A DNA stretch of 64,000 nt from Chaetoderma sp. LZ-2023a (GCA_034401795.1 CM067373.1:41609781-41673780); one strand, 5' to 3'. Shown: positions 20,501 through 32,471, numbered from the stretch's first letter. Numbers and translations are program-made. The notes: a model not told the origin generated them from the sequence alone.

Positions 20501-21480
20501 CGTAAGCTGGCGATAAGAACACGAACGGGCCAACATACACCCATAAATTGATCCTGCAGGATGTAAAAACTGAACCAGGAACCGTATCGGATATATTCAC
20601 GGTAAATTTAAGAATCAATTCCGAAATTATACTGCACAGACGAATGACAAATGATACGAGTAGGAACACCAGAATAAATTAACCCTACTGCTGTAGAATA
20701 CGGTAGAGCCACAGTACACACATCAAGAATTTTGAAATAACCGATCATTGCAAATAGAGCAAAAATGTACGCAAAACTTGACATAATTGGTTTCTTGTAC
20801 TAAACGCACACAGCTACAAAGAATAAGATGCGCGAATTAACGAAACATTTCCTTCACCATAATAATCCGAACCGCAAAAGGGCGTGACGTCACCTGCGCG
20901 GATCACGTGGTTGAACGACGTAAGACGATTGCGTGTTAAAAAACCTAGACCACGCCTGAAACATATCATATTACTGCCTGATCACCGTTGGGGCTTAAAG
21001 GACGCGATCATACCTAGCATATTTCGTTGCCTCATATGTCCCAGTTTCGGGATTCAAAAATGGGGCATACAACACACAAAATTTCAGAGACAAAGTCTCC
21101 GCTATAACTAGATTACAGATAGAAAAATACAACCTGGGTGTCGGTGGCGTTTATATATCCAGTTAAGAATCAGGCACAAGCGCAGAAAATAACCACACCA
21201 AAATTTAGATATTTCACTGCACAGAAAAGGCGGGTTGTTCTTGGTACTATGCAAACAAGAGAGATTGTCATTCGTATCTCGCGAGGACTCCTTCGATACG
21301 AGATCAAGAAAAGTATTCTCGAAGAAGCCACGCCTCTATTGTTAGATTGGAGTGATTGGCTCATGGTACCGGGTACCGTTTGTTGGGGGCGAGTACCCGG
21401 TTCCAGGGCCCGGTTCGAGCTGTATAAGCCTGAAGATTCTTAAGTGTCAGAACCTTAGGGTTCTGTTATCAATAAGTAAT
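20501..21480 (-). mobile_element. DIRS-like 5' noncoding region, unit B (tandem duplicate)
   Basis: Repeats the order of unit A about 960 bases further on: ACCAGGAACCGTATCGG, a perfect CRE (TGACGTCA) at 20885-20892, a weaker hairpin near 20989, TCTCCGCTATAACTAG, and GGTACC-rich ends at 21366-21395. Such a duplicated terminal region could come from unequal recombination between element ends. Confidence 0.6.
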
Positions 21481-21597
21481 GTAATGGTAAGTATTGCTCG
21501 AAGGGGAAAGGTTACAATTGAAGCAATTGTATTTCCTGTTCTCGTGTGAATGTGCACATTTAATAATAATGAATACAGTGATTAACACGACGACCAA

Positions 21598-21632
21598 CAC
21601 CTCCCCCCCCCCCCCACCACCGCCCCACCCAC
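21598..21632 (+). repeat. Poly-C tract
   Basis: CCTCCC followed by a run of C and CACC. Similar runs are at 19236-19250, 37247-37270 and 47341-47366 on +, with G runs at 44748-44759 and 48148-48158. Confidence 0.9.
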
Positions 21633-21904
21633 CACTCCGAATGTCCCACATACACACATGTCTATTCCCACGATTAAAAATGTTCAAGGCAAACAGATAA
21701 ATGTATGTAATTGTTTAATGTCTCATCCCTAATTTGTAATGTTATGACATGCATACATTATGTGTACGGGGTTCGTCACCTCATATTTGAATAAGAAAAT
21801 AAAATTTACTTGAATTGAATTAAAAAGTAAAGGGATGTAATAGCCCCGAGATCGCTGACATGTTGGCAACTATTCGAAATGTAACGCCCATATATGTGAC
21901 TAAC

Positions 21905-22112
21905 TCTACAATCGGTGGGATTATGCCCGGGTGGTATTTTGTCCGGCGAGATAATGTTCGGGTGGAATTTTGTCCGGCGGTAGCTTGTCCGGTGGGAATA
22001 TATCTGGTGGGATTTTCTCCTGTGGGATTATGTTCGGTTGAGATTTTGTCCAGTGGGATTATGTCAGGTGGCATTTTGTCCGGTTGGGTTTTGTCCGAGC
22101 ACCGTCTCGAAT
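21905..22112 (+). repeat. Degenerate GTCCGGTGGGATTTT tandem repeat
   Basis: About ten imperfect units of 18-20 bases (GGTGGGATTATGCCCGGG, TTTTGTCCGGCGAGATAATG and so on). The pattern is common in invertebrate DNA. The open frames across it on both strands are by-products. Confidence 0.8.
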
Positions 22113-22127
22113 GGACCTGTCAAGTTT

Positions 22128-22480
22128 AACGATCCAATATATAACGTCATAATCAACTACGTGACTTGTACGATGACATCATAATCAATGACCCTGATGA
22201 ATGACGTAGATAAGTTCCTCACGAACCATAATTGGTGACGGACTAAGTGCTGTTGTGCGAATTGTATGCCTTTACTCTTTAATAAACATGCTGTTGAATA
22301 TTTTCAAACTAATTTGACTGGGCGATGTTGCTGCCATAGTCAACAGCTTACCTGCACAGTTTTCTGGAAATTGGAAGTCAGGGAGTTTAGGGAACGACCG
22401 ATCGATCCCAACATGAGCGAGTTGGAGTTTAACTAGAGATGGGCGGGGAAAAGCTGAAACTGTATAGGTCCGTTCAATTT
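22128..22480 (+). mobile_element. Family M MITE, copy with shortened palindrome
   Basis: Keeps the ATAACGTCATAATCAACTAC start, AATAAACATGCTGTTGAATA, and CGATCGATCCCAACATGAGC near the end. The second half of the central palindrome is missing (GCCATAGTCAACAGCTTACC). Confidence 0.7.
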
Positions 22481-22695
22481 CATAACTAAAGAAATTATAA
22501 TTTTTGCGGTATAAAATATTTATATGTTAAAATGTATTTCGTATTATTACATAGAGATACACACATTAAACCTTTGCAGGTATCTATCAATTTTATTTTC
22601 AAGCATTATAATGTGAATATCGACCATCAATAGATTAGATATCTAATAGTTGGCAATGTTCTGCCACCTTCAATAAACGGGCATCCGCCTTAGAT

Positions 22696-24195
22696 TAACG
22701 CTCTCGCGTTCCGTTAAATATAGACACTTTTGCACGAGATTTAAGATGCTTGCCGATTTCTGTTCAATTTACCCAGCATGCAACTCTACACAGCATGCAA
22801 TTTCCTGACTCCATAATCGTTGTAACTATTGGACGCCATATTAGTTTAGTCTATTGTCTGTATAAGCCAGAATTTCTCAAACAAAACCTACCTGCTTGCA
22901 CGTGCAAATGGTCATTTGTCCTCCTGCTCTGGAAGTGTAAGCATGCATGGAGAACGTATTCACGGCATTCGACAGCCTGCATTTCAATACTGTTCAGCGC
23001 AAGTGTGTCAATTTCCATAACAAAATTAGAGAAAGCTTTTACATATATATTTTGACAATAATTTGCATGAAAGTTATTGCTATCAATGACAGCAACAACA
23101 TTCAGTAACATTATTGTCAAAATAAGTATTAGGTAATGCGATTACTAGCTGGTACAGATTTGATACTAATTTGAATGAAAACTGGTGCTACAACAGCTTT
23201 CAGTCTCTGTATTCTAAAATAATAATCATAATTTTAGCCGACTCTCGCAACGGATTTGAATAGCAATTTGACTGTAAGTTGTTGGTTTCTAAGGCACCAA
23301 CAACATTGTCGAATTATTATCCACACGCGTTCAATCAATATATTACTATTTAGATAAAGTGAGAGTAGGCCTATATACCCGTTCTCGCCAAGAATGAATG
23401 CTTACCAAACGGCGTCTGTTTCGTTGACAGATGTGTGCATTTGTTTGAAATGCGTTGGTAGAACAGAAACGTACACAAGGTAGCTAGACGAAATATTTTC
23501 TTCGTGCAGGCAAAGCGTATTTTGTCCATATACTCACACTACTTAGACAGTAATACTGATCGCCGTGTGATTCTATGGACAACAATTTGATAACGTTGTT
23601 GGTGCCTTAGTCAGCAGCAACTTGCTTTCAAATTGCTCTTCTAATCCGTAGCAAGTGTTGACTGAAATTTATGATTATATTAGAATACATAGACTGAAAG
23701 CTGTTGCAACGCTTTTCAATAAAATTTGTATCAAATATATAGCAGGTGGTAATTGCATTACATACTAATTATTTTGACAACAATTTGACTGAATGTTGGT
23801 ACTGTCATTGATAGCAACAACTTTCACGCAAATTACTGTCAATGTATATAAAAGCTTTTTCCTATTTTCTCCTGGACATTGACACACTTTCTCTCAACAG
23901 TATTGAAATACAGACTGTCGAATGTACTACCGTGAATTCGCCCTACGTGCATGCTTACGCTTCTAGAGCTGAACGTGCACGTGCAAGCAGGTTGGTTTTG
24001 TTTGAGAAATCCTGACTTGTGCAGACACTAGACTAAGCGAAAATGTCGTCTAATAGTTACAACGATTATTAAGTCAGGGCATTGCATGCTGGGTAACATT
24101 GCACGCTAGGTAGCATTGAATGCTGGGTAAATTGATCAGGCATCTCATATCTCGTGCAAACGTGTCTATATTTAACGGAACACGAGAGCTTTAAA
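22696..24195. mobile_element. 1.5-kb foldback element, about 600-base arms
   Basis: The left arm 22696-23290 and right arm 23590-24195 are inverted copies. The outer ends are CGTTCCGTTAAATATAGACA and TGTCTATATTTAACGGAACA. Further in, GCTTGCACGTGCAAATGG faces ACGTGCACGTGCAAGCAG, and the inner part carries AATTTGACTGAAAG/GCAACAAC hairpins. The loop is about 300 bases. There is no coding capacity. The short frames in the left arm (22750-23120) are not genes. Confidence 0.8.
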
Positions 24196-24205
24196 CAGCG
24201 TAAGT

Positions 24206-24936
24206 GCCGCTTTCCATGTAAGCTCGTATGCGCGCTTTTCTGCTAGCAGAAAAGTCGATCCAGTGCATTTAGATAGAACCATTTCCATGTGAGCTTTTCA
24301 GCGCGCTGAAATTCTCTCGCTTAAAAACAAGTCGCGCAGTTCGCGACTTTTCTGCTCGCTGTTCTGCTTGCAGAAAAGTCGGTCTAGTGCATTTCCTATA
24401 TATACATTTCCATGGGCGCTTGTCCGTGCCGCTGACACACGCGCTTGTTACGTATGTTGATCTTGTACGCATGCGTGTAGCCTGATAAGCAGGTTATCTA
24501 GTACTTGTGGCGTTTAAATGTGTGAAGATTTACATGCAATAATGATGCCATACAAGAGTCAGCTTCTGTATTATTTGCGCAAGAGACAAAGAACTCGCAT
24601 TCGTATGATGCAGTTAATGCGGTTGACAAACTAAAAAAGAGTGCACAGATATTGGGTGCAGATATTGTTCTACCGGATCAATTAACTGCTCCTGTTTTTG
24701 AAAGCTCAGCTTCAGGACATGGCCTCTGTACTTTTGCGACATGACGCATGTAGTGTGTAGGAAAGCAAAAATTGATCAAAAATATGCAGAACTAGCGCCT
24801 GAAATTCGCTTGTCTACGCTAGGAAAACAGCATGATTCGCTGGTAAACTCGCCCACATGGAAATAGACAAACCCGCGAGCAGAAAAGCTTGCGAGAACAC
24901 GCGAGCAGAATAGCTCACATGGAAAGCGGGCCTAAG
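24206..24936. mobile_element. TIR element with CCGCTTTCCATGT ends, possibly Harbinger-like
   Basis: The left end GCCGCTTTCCATGTAAGCTC and right end GAGCAGAATAGCTCACATGG then AAAGCGGGC are inverted. The left end also holds repeated GCAGAAAAGTCGATCCAGTG blocks with a CTTTTCTGCTAGCAGAAAAG palindrome. The middle (24500-24800) has a short basic frame (Tyr-Leu-Arg-Lys-Arg-Gln-Arg) recalling the N-terminal region of PIF/Harbinger proteins; this last point is weak. Confidence 0.55.
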
Positions 24937-25002
24937 AAGAGGTGGGAAGATTTACCCTTTCAAGGCGAAACCGGCCAACACCGACCTATGCAGTGACCGT
25001 GA

Positions 25003-25142
25003 GGAATGCACATTAGCAAGCAAAGAGAATACGATTTTTGAACATTTCACCACCGGAATGACGGACTCGGTAATCGAGCCAGTCATTCCAGTGATCAACT
25101 TTAAAAAGAGTGTCTTCTCTTGACCTGCAAATGGAAATTCAA
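25003..25142. repeat. CCACTGG palindromic element, copy e
   Basis: The core ACCGGAATGACGGACTCGGT pairs with ATCGAGCCAGTCATTCCAGT. Outer arms TTAGCAAGCAAAGAGAA and TTCTCTTGACCTGCAAATGG. Slightly more diverged than copy c. Confidence 0.7.
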
Positions 25143-25298
25143 TAAACAAATATTTAGATGTTCTTAGCCAAATTTGGCCAATAAAGCGCTGACTAAATAT
25201 TTATAAACACTGGCCAATACCAACACATTGATTACTAAGTTCACAGAGACTAATAATTTCTAGTTATGCCAAGCGCATTTCTAGATAAGATCCACCAA

Positions 25299-25829
25299 TG
25301 GGAGATTTCAGTTATCCATCCACCATATGACGTCATAATCAACTACGTGACTTGTATGATGACGTCATACTTAATTACGTCATGATTCTCATGAATGACT
25401 AGCTAAGTTCGTCTTGAACGCTTAATGGATATTTCCATTTTTTTGTTAAGCCCTGCCTACCTCTAGCTAAGCTTCCACTCCTACCCACCCCCACCCGCCC
25501 ACCTCGCTCGTGTTGGGATCGATTGATCGCTGAACTCTCAGATTATCAATTTCCAGAAAACTATACAGATAAGCCGTTAAATATTTTGAAACTAATGTGC
25601 CTATGGCAGCAACATCGCCCAGTTATATTAGTTTTAAAATATTAAAAAATATCTTTATAATAGTAAAGACATACAATTCGTACAACAACGCATAGTTCGT
25701 CTTTTTCGGGAAATTGATTGTCAGGGTGTTTAGGGATCGATCGATCCCAAATTGGGCGAATTGTAGGTGGGGTTTAGCTTGAGATGGGCAAGGCATAGCA
25801 AAAACTAGATTCCTCCATTGCTGTACACG
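25299..25829. mobile_element. Family M MITE, internally rearranged copy
   Basis: 25299-25430 is the normal left end on +. 25430-25680 is an inverted right-plus-central part (GATCGATTGATCGCTGAACT, CCAGAAAACTATACAGATAA, AAGACATACAATTCGTACAA). 25700-25829 is again a normal right end (GAAATTGATTGTCAGGGTGT to AAAACTAGATTCCTCCATTG). This mosaic suggests recombination or gene conversion between copies. Confidence 0.65.
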
Positions 25830-26083
25830 TGTTGGAAGCAATGCGAACCGTCTAAGCCTGAATTGTCAAAATCTAAGTTTCAAGTTAACTTTTACGGGTA
25901 AGCTGCCGAAAATGTTTTAAGCTAATTTTACTGGGGCCGTTACTGCATATCTACAGCGTTCTACTGCAATTCAAATGTGGAAACGATGGTTTGGAACGCG
26001 ACCACCTTACATACTTACGTGTGGAAGTGATGCTTGCGGGTTATCAGTATTGAGAGACTCGTCGTTTCTGTTTTGGGCGAACT

Positions 26084-26102
26084 ACACACACACACACACA
26101 CA
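26084..26102 (+). repeat. Short (AC)n tract
   Basis: CACACACACACACACACAC in otherwise ordinary DNA. Confidence 0.9.
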
Positions 26103-26313
26103 CTTCCCTTTTCAGACCTTTCAGTATGTATTCATTATAAAATAGCAGGTTATGTTCCACCTGGCGTGTCGCTCACGTACTGTCGTGAATATTATTGGAA
26201 CTGTAGATATATTATATCTATTATACTGTATCCAGGTGATATAGTGACGGATGAAGCCCAAACCTAGTTCTATAGTTAGCTGGCCACTACGGCTTCTCCC
26301 TAGGTGCAGGATG

Positions 26314-27646
26314 CTAAGGTATAATCTATTCATAATAGAAACATAGCCTAGCTAATTGTATGACTATTTGCTAAGTTATTCACACTTTATCTAACTAGAG
26401 CTGTTGCCGCCATTTTAAATCGATATTTGCTGGCGCCATTGTTTCAGACTCTATTGTCTTCGCCTGTGCGCAATTGTTGGCATAAAACCATTCCCGTAAT
26501 ACTAATAATAGTCATGTTTATGCTGGCCTCCATGGTGCGCGCATAGTAAGTGCCTAGCATAGTTCAATACCAGTTGTATGTTTGCTATGGTGCAAACCCT
26601 AGATGCAGGATGCTATGTTTCTATTATGAATAGAGTCTATTGAGCGATTTGTAGGCAGTAGTTTGAGTGCAAGCTGCCGACAGTTTGAGCTTGCGCTGTG
26701 ACGTAACTAATCTCCGTTTGATTTTCAAGCAACTATCGGCAGCTCTATGTGATCAGTTTAGTCTCCTTGACCTGTCTTCGAGTACCTGCGACCACTTTAA
26801 ACCTTTAACACTCATATCAGCCAAAAACGGCTTCCACCGTGGTCGTGAGAAATGTCAAATTGCAGACCAAGAGAAGACTATTTTTGAAAATATACCACTG
26901 GAATGAATGGTTCGATAACCGAGACAATAAGTCCAGTGGTCAGTTTTCTTCTCTTGGTCTGACATTCTGTTTTGTTAGCTAACAAGTGCATGTAAAACTA
27001 GTTAGGCCTATATAATAAACTGAACCGAGGCCCAGTGTCAGTTATGCTAGAAAATTCTGTCCATGCATTGTCAATCTGATATAGACCTAACTAATCGTGA
27101 ACAACACTTTTGCTGCGTTACTCAGAAATGACTGTCAATAACGTTGCTCGAAATATCTTCAGCACTTCTTGCAACATTGACTGCCTTGCTGATTATTTTG
27201 AGAACAATTTGATTGAAAATTGTTGCGTCAACGATTTTCAGCCAAATTGTTATCACATCATTACCTAGTGACAATTGGATTATCAGCTGATTGTTTTGAC
27301 AAAAACTTGACTGTTATAGGCAGCAACAGTTTTCAGTAAACTTGTTATAATATTTTTGTTGTTACTTGCACCATAGCAAACATACAACTGGTATTGAACT
27401 ATGCTAGGCACTTACTATGCGCGCACCATGGAGGCCAGCATAAACAGTACTATTATTAGTATTACGGGAATGGTTTTATGCCAACAATTGCGTACAGGCG
27501 AAGACAATAGAGTCTGAAACAATGGCGCCAGCAAATATCGATTTAAAATGGCGGCAACAGCTCTAGTTAGATAAAGTGTGAATAACGTTGCAAATAGTCA
27601 TACAATTAGCTAGGCTATGTTTCTATTATGAATAGATTATACCTTT
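26314..27646. mobile_element. 1.3-kb foldback element, nearly perfect 285-base arms
   Basis: The left arm 26314-26600 and right arm 27360-27646 are near-identical inverted copies. Examples are TTTAAATCGATATTTGCTGG facing CCAGCAAATATCGATTTAAA and CTCCATGGTGCGCGCATAGT facing ACTATGCGCGCACCATGGAG. The high identity suggests a young insertion or arm-to-arm conversion. The interior carries a CCACTGG element (26846-26968) and GCAACAG hairpins. A partial relative lies at 9213-9690. Confidence 0.85.
26846..26968. repeat. CCACTGG palindromic element, copy f, nested in foldback element
   Basis: Arms GCAGACCAAGAGAAGACTAT and TTTTCTTCTCTTGGTCTGAC around a decayed core (CCACTGGAATGAATGGTTCG, then AGTCCAGTGG). 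Its position inside the loop of the foldback element gives a relative age: it is either part of it or a later insertion. Confidence 0.65.
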
Positions 27647-27810
27647 AACGTGACCGCCCCGTGACAAGCGGCCATTTTGTATTTTGAAACTATCAATTAA
27701 GATCACCTTCCTCCGGACCTAGTTCAATGTACGTATGGAATTGTAAACCGATCATACAATTCTTAACATACTCATCATCTAAAACAGTTTTCCGCTTAAA
27801 CAGATAAAAC

Positions 27811-27821
27811 ACACACACACA

Positions 27822-27864
<43 letters not shown>

Positions 27865-27879
27865 TCCGCTTAAACAGAT

Positions 27880-27968
<89 letters not shown>
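27811..27968. repeat. (ACGC)n / (AC)n compound microsatellite
   Basis: Two ACGC runs are separated by a repeated CCGCTTAAACAGATAAAACA (27791 and 27864). The Arg-Ala-Cys-Val frame on the minus strand is an artefact. Confidence 0.95.
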
Positions 27969-29485
27969 GCACGCATACACTAGCTTTTGATGTTCTAAAA
28001 ATTGAGTTGATTATGTAACAGGGATAGCACGATTACATATAGATACCGATCGGGAATCGGCGCCGGATCAGGATTACAATTTGATTGTTGCAAGTAGCCT
28101 ACGATATCTCAAAATTCAGAATCAGAAGGAGCTTGGCAGACAGTTTGGTGTGCTACAAGGAGACAATTGTTCGATTTTGGTGTCAGATGCGGATTCTGAA
28201 CCGGATCAACTTCAGAAAGTTTGGAAGTAGGGATTCTCGCAAATGAAGTGATTATATCAGCGTGGCGGCGGTATGCGCTCCAAAAGACAGCTCAAATATA
28301 GCTCCTTTAATTACTCACGTTGGTGACTTCTGAAATGGGTCCAGGAATGCCGCACCGCCACCCCACAACTTATGCATACGCACACGCTCTTAAAATTGAT
28401 ATTTAAGCACCAGCATTGGCTAACCATACACCGATGCAACAGATCTGACTTGCATATAGATCCATCAATGTATATGCATGCATATTGCCAGAGCATATTT
28501 TTTGGAAAGAATTCATCAGTCGTGCAGAGACCATTATATGGGGTAGGAAAGTACCAGCTAATTAAGATAATCACCTTCAAAATGGTGGACTATTTCAACC
28601 ATAACCCCTCAATATCGAAATCATCAATCATAAATGTAGGCTGTTGGATAGTCTGCAAGTAACTGGAATGAAGGATGCTGCTGCCTTTGCTATTGTTGCT
28701 ATCACATAGAATTAATTTTTAAACCTATTGAGTAGAATTTTCCAACAACGTTAGTCAGGTTGGAAATCAGAGAAATATGCCTCAATAAAATGTTAGAAGC
28801 ATTTTGGGGGAAAGGTTGGCAGATAACTTTTAAAAGATTATTCGAGGCTGCTGAATCCATTTTACTGTCTGCCAACCTGTCCCGAAGCTCTATAGTGGCC
28901 AAAATGGTTCAAAACAAAATGGCCGCCTCTGACCTTTCAATGTAATACGCAGCATTGCTCTTGCATTAAACCCATCTTCGACATTTATAATTTTGACAAA
29001 TGTGCTTGACTACATCTGGCCGCATCTAATACTGGAAACAGTAGATATGGCATCCATTTTAGATTTCAAGATGGCCGCCATGATAAAGACTAGTTCACGT
29101 ATTTCGGCTTCTACGTTACATTTGTGTATGGGTTACATTTTAGGTATTAGGGTTCAAATCCCTCCACACATCAAGAACAATAACTCTACAAGTTTCTGAA
29201 GTGGTGGAATAACTATTTCCAGCTGGAGTCATAGAAGGAATTGCATAACAAACATTATCTATAGACATGTTGAAAGATTGATATAATGAACCAATTGTGC
29301 ATCGAGCTGAAGCAACCGATATGGCATTTTTCATTACACATGGAAATGAGGAACACACCTGCACAGAATGGACAGACTTCAACTGACAAAGTAGTACAGT
29401 AGAAACAGTGTTAACAACGGTGGGATATACATGTATATACCAATTACATTGCACACAGTGGTATAACCATATAGGCATGTGGTAG

Positions 29486-29945
29486 ATAGACTTAGTCAAC
29501 AGTATGTAGTATTAACAGCAGATGAAGTGCCCTATTGTAAACGGCTAGAATTAGAATGGGCAAAGAAAGAATACCAGGACTTCCTAATCATCAGGCTTGC
29601 TGGATTCAACACTTCACCGACCTAGTCACATTTCTCAAGGTTATAGGAAAGCACATTCAGTCATCTGGATTATTGGATGCATTTGTTGAAGTTAACCTGC
29701 TCGGGCCTATAGAACAGCTGAACAAGTCCTGTCATGCAAGTCCTATGTTAGAGGAACGAGAACACACAAAATAGCCATCCAATCTATGTGGAGAAGTATT
29801 CCACGGTTACCGGGTGGAATTGATCAGGAAATCCCGCAACTCAGAAAAGAGACAGAAGAAGCAATTAATGAAGGGGATATGGAGGTACTCACCTCTCTTC
29901 TTGAAATGGATAAATTCAGAGATTTAATAGAATCAGTTATGTAGA
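29486..29945 (+). pseudogene. Relic of widespread uncharacterised invertebrate ORF family, middle part
   Basis: With frameshifts and stops removed only in thought, the line shows Val-Leu-Thr-Ala-Asp-x2-x-Tyr-Cys-Lys, Glu-Tyr-x-x-Phe-Leu-Ile, Phe-Leu-Lys-Val-Ile-Gly-Lys-His, Ser-Gly-Leu-Leu-Asp, and a Trp-Arg helical part. I know this order from many 'uncharacterized proteins' in cnidarian, mollusc and echinoderm genomes; I know no function. The longest intact piece is the frame 29556-29774. Confidence 0.45.
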
Positions 29946-30069
29946 GTCATTGGACAATATCATCTTCAGATTCCGGTGTAGTTACATGCATACATATGGT
30001 TCATATTGCACTTCTCTTCACCGGAGCCCTTCACAATAGAATTTGGGAATTCTAGTTGTTTGCATTTCA

Positions 30070-30480
30070 GTCAATGCTCATCCTTTACATGAGGTATTAT
30101 TATATAAACGATGCCAGATACGGAACAAGTGGGCATTGAGATCAGAAAGACAGTCCCTGTAGTTGTTGGAAAGTCGGCCATGACAAAAGAGGCTCTCCAA
30201 TCGGAATCCCCACATATACAGAGATCAACCAGATCATCAAACAACACCTGACTAAGAAGTGGAAAGATACACATATTCTCTTAGGCAGAAGAGACCGTTT
30301 CCACTCAGTATCAAGATAACAGCAGGTTGTCATATTCCACCTCAGGACTGGCCATTGCAGACTCCGAGCACATCTTTTCATTAACTAAAGATATGACACG
30401 CAAGGATCAAGAAAGAGTAGAGCATATAATCCAACATTGTATCCAGTATCGCAACACCACCCGACGCAATGTCCAATGAA
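30070..30480 (+). pseudogene. Non-LTR retrotransposon fragment (C-terminal region) inside E1
   Basis: A broken frame reads Glu-Ile-x-Gln-Ile-Ile-Lys, Lys-Lys-Trp-Lys, then Phe-His-Leu-Arg-Thr-Gly-His-Cys-Arg-Leu-Arg-x-His-Leu. The Arg-Thr-Gly-His-Cys motif is typical of the segment after RNase H in several LINE clades. It interrupts the uncharacterised ORF relic, so it inserted later or recombined in. Confidence 0.45.
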
Positions 30481-30549
30481 TACTCCAATGCAAGAGAAAC
30501 TGTATGGTAGCTACAACGACCTGGTAACTATAGCATCCTGGATCCCAGA

Positions 30550-30816
30550 CCATTTGTAGCCAACACATATGAACGCACGAATGAGAAAACTGCTAGATGG
30601 TGGACCGTTTATGTCAATGAGATGTATCAACTCACAGTAGAAGAGCTACATGAATTTCAGAGTGGCAACTTCGTTGTGAAGAAATTTAAGTGGATCCAAC
30701 GAAGACGGGAATGGTTGAACGGAACTGACAAGAAATTGCCAAACATCCCCAGCCTTGAACTGGTTGGCGCTGTCCTACGACCCAAGATCATGTATATCAC
30801 GCCGAGAAGAGACTGA
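30550..30816 (+). pseudogene. Relic of the same uncharacterised ORF family, later part
   Basis: The frame 30622-30816 contains Phe-Gln-Ser-Gly-Asn-Phe-Val-Val-Lys-Lys, which corresponds to the Phe-x-x-Gly-x-Phe-Val-Val segment I recall from this family, downstream of the part at 29486-29945. An in-frame stop lies just upstream near 30560. Confidence 0.35.
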
Positions 30817-31719
30817 TACCAGGATACACGCATTGTGTTGAGAACCAATCCAATAGGCTAAGCATGTATCCCAGAGATAATGATATTATGCTTCTCCTTC
30901 TGCATCACTACCACCTAATGTTGTGCACAAAACTGTGGCTAAAAACTAGCACTGCCAAAAAGAGGAAGTACAGACACATTCACACAATTATCGCGCATAT
31001 CAATTAAACCCATCCTCCATGTATATTGGCATTTATCACGTGTCGTGTAACCAAAGCGACCATCTTGAAATTCAATATGGCCATCATAATTATGCTAAAG
31101 ATTTTAAGGAACAATATTTATTGATCATCAGATATGATTGCCAGATGAGTTAAGACACTTTTATCATAGATTTAACTATCACCTTTGGTTTTACAAGTGG
31201 AAGCTGAATATGTATATTGAAATACTTTCAATGGCGGCCATTTTGATTTTCGCCCATTTAGCAGCCGGCTGGTTTGGCAGACAGCACCCTCAAATCATTA
31301 AGAAAAAAGTGTTTGGCAGCTTTTCCCCAAAAATGCCTCTAGAAGTTAGATTTTTCCAAAATCAGGCCAGTCTACGTGTATAATTTAGTATATACACGTG
31401 AAAGGTTAACTTATCAAGTTTAATAATTATGACGAATATGGGAACATATTGACAAAATCCCAGGAAAATCGCCAGAATAGGCCTGTTTTCTATTCACAGC
31501 GATTCGGTAAACGCCGAACGCACGCCTTTCTTACTACTATCATCACTCAGAAGTGCTTAACTATAAATAATAAACAGTAACGCGACAACAACATCTAACC
31601 GGTCACATGGCGGCCATCGGTTGCCGTCAATTAATATCGACATGAGTGTAATTACGTTTATCAGTAACTGAATTATGGGGTGTAGCCAATCAGCACTCAG
31701 AAAATTACAAATAACGGAG

Positions 31720-32053
31720 TCGGTCATTTCTATCGATCCCTGAACTCCCTGATTATCACTTTCCAGAAAACTATACAGGTAAGCCGTTGGATATTTTGAA
31801 GCTAATTTAGCTGGGTGCTGTTGCTGGACAGCAACAGCGTTCAGTCAAAATAGTTTCAAAGTATATAACAGCAAGTTTATTAACTAGTAAAAACATACAA
31901 TTTGTAAAACAACCCTTAGTCAGTCATCAATTAAGCGTTCGTGACGAACTTAGCTACGTCAATCATGACGTAATTGATTATGACGTAATACTACACGTCA
32001 CGTTGATGATTATGACGTCACATGATTGATGGATAAACTGCAATCCTCCATTC
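31720..32053 (-). mobile_element. Family M MITE, minus orientation
   Basis: Reads in reverse from ATCGATCCCTGAACTCCCTG through CCAGAAAACTATACAGGTAA, the palindrome GGTGCTGTTGCTGGACAGCAACAGCG, ACATACAATTTGTA, and the left end GATGATTATGACGTCACATG to CTGCAATCCTCCATT. Confidence 0.7.
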
Positions 32054-32065
32054 GAAACAAGTAGC

Positions 32066-32074
32066 AGTAGTAGC

Positions 32075-32107
<33 letters not shown>

Positions 32108-32135
32108 TGGTGGTAGTAGTAGTAGCAGTAGCAGT

Positions 32136-32180
<45 letters not shown>

Positions 32181-32265
32181 CAGTCTTCCCCTCTCTCTCC
32201 TCTCTCTTTCTCTCTCCCTCCCTCCCTCCCTCCCTCCCTCCCTCCCTCCCTCCCTCCCTCCCTCC

Positions 32266-32305
<40 letters not shown>

Positions 32306-32425
32306 CCTCCCTCCCTCTCTCCCTCTTTCTATCCATCTCCCTCTCTCTCCTCCCCCTCCCCCCCCCCTCTCTCTCTCTCTCTCCTCTCTCTCTCCCTCCC
32401 TCCCTCTCTCTCCTCCCCCTCCCCC

Positions 32426-32471
<46 letters not shown>

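Larger units (their letters stand above)
28752..31385 (+). mobile_element. Element E1: TIR-bounded element with relic of an uncharacterised ORF family
   Basis: 28752-28925 (GTTAGTCAGGTTGGAAATCA, TTAGAAGCATTTTGGGGGAA, CTGTCTGCCAAC, AAAATGGCCGCC) is an imperfect inverse of 31225-31385 (ATGGCGGCCATTTTGATTTT, TTTGGCAGACAGC, TTTTCCCCAAAAATGCC, CAAAATCAGGCCAGTC). Inside are two fragments of one ORF family (29486-29945 and 30550-30816) split by a LINE remnant. No transposase of a named class is visible. Boundaries are by eye. Confidence 0.5.

Noticed and set aside
27779..27976. Arg-Ala-Cys-Val repeat protein
   Set aside because: Translation of an ACGC/AC microsatellite.
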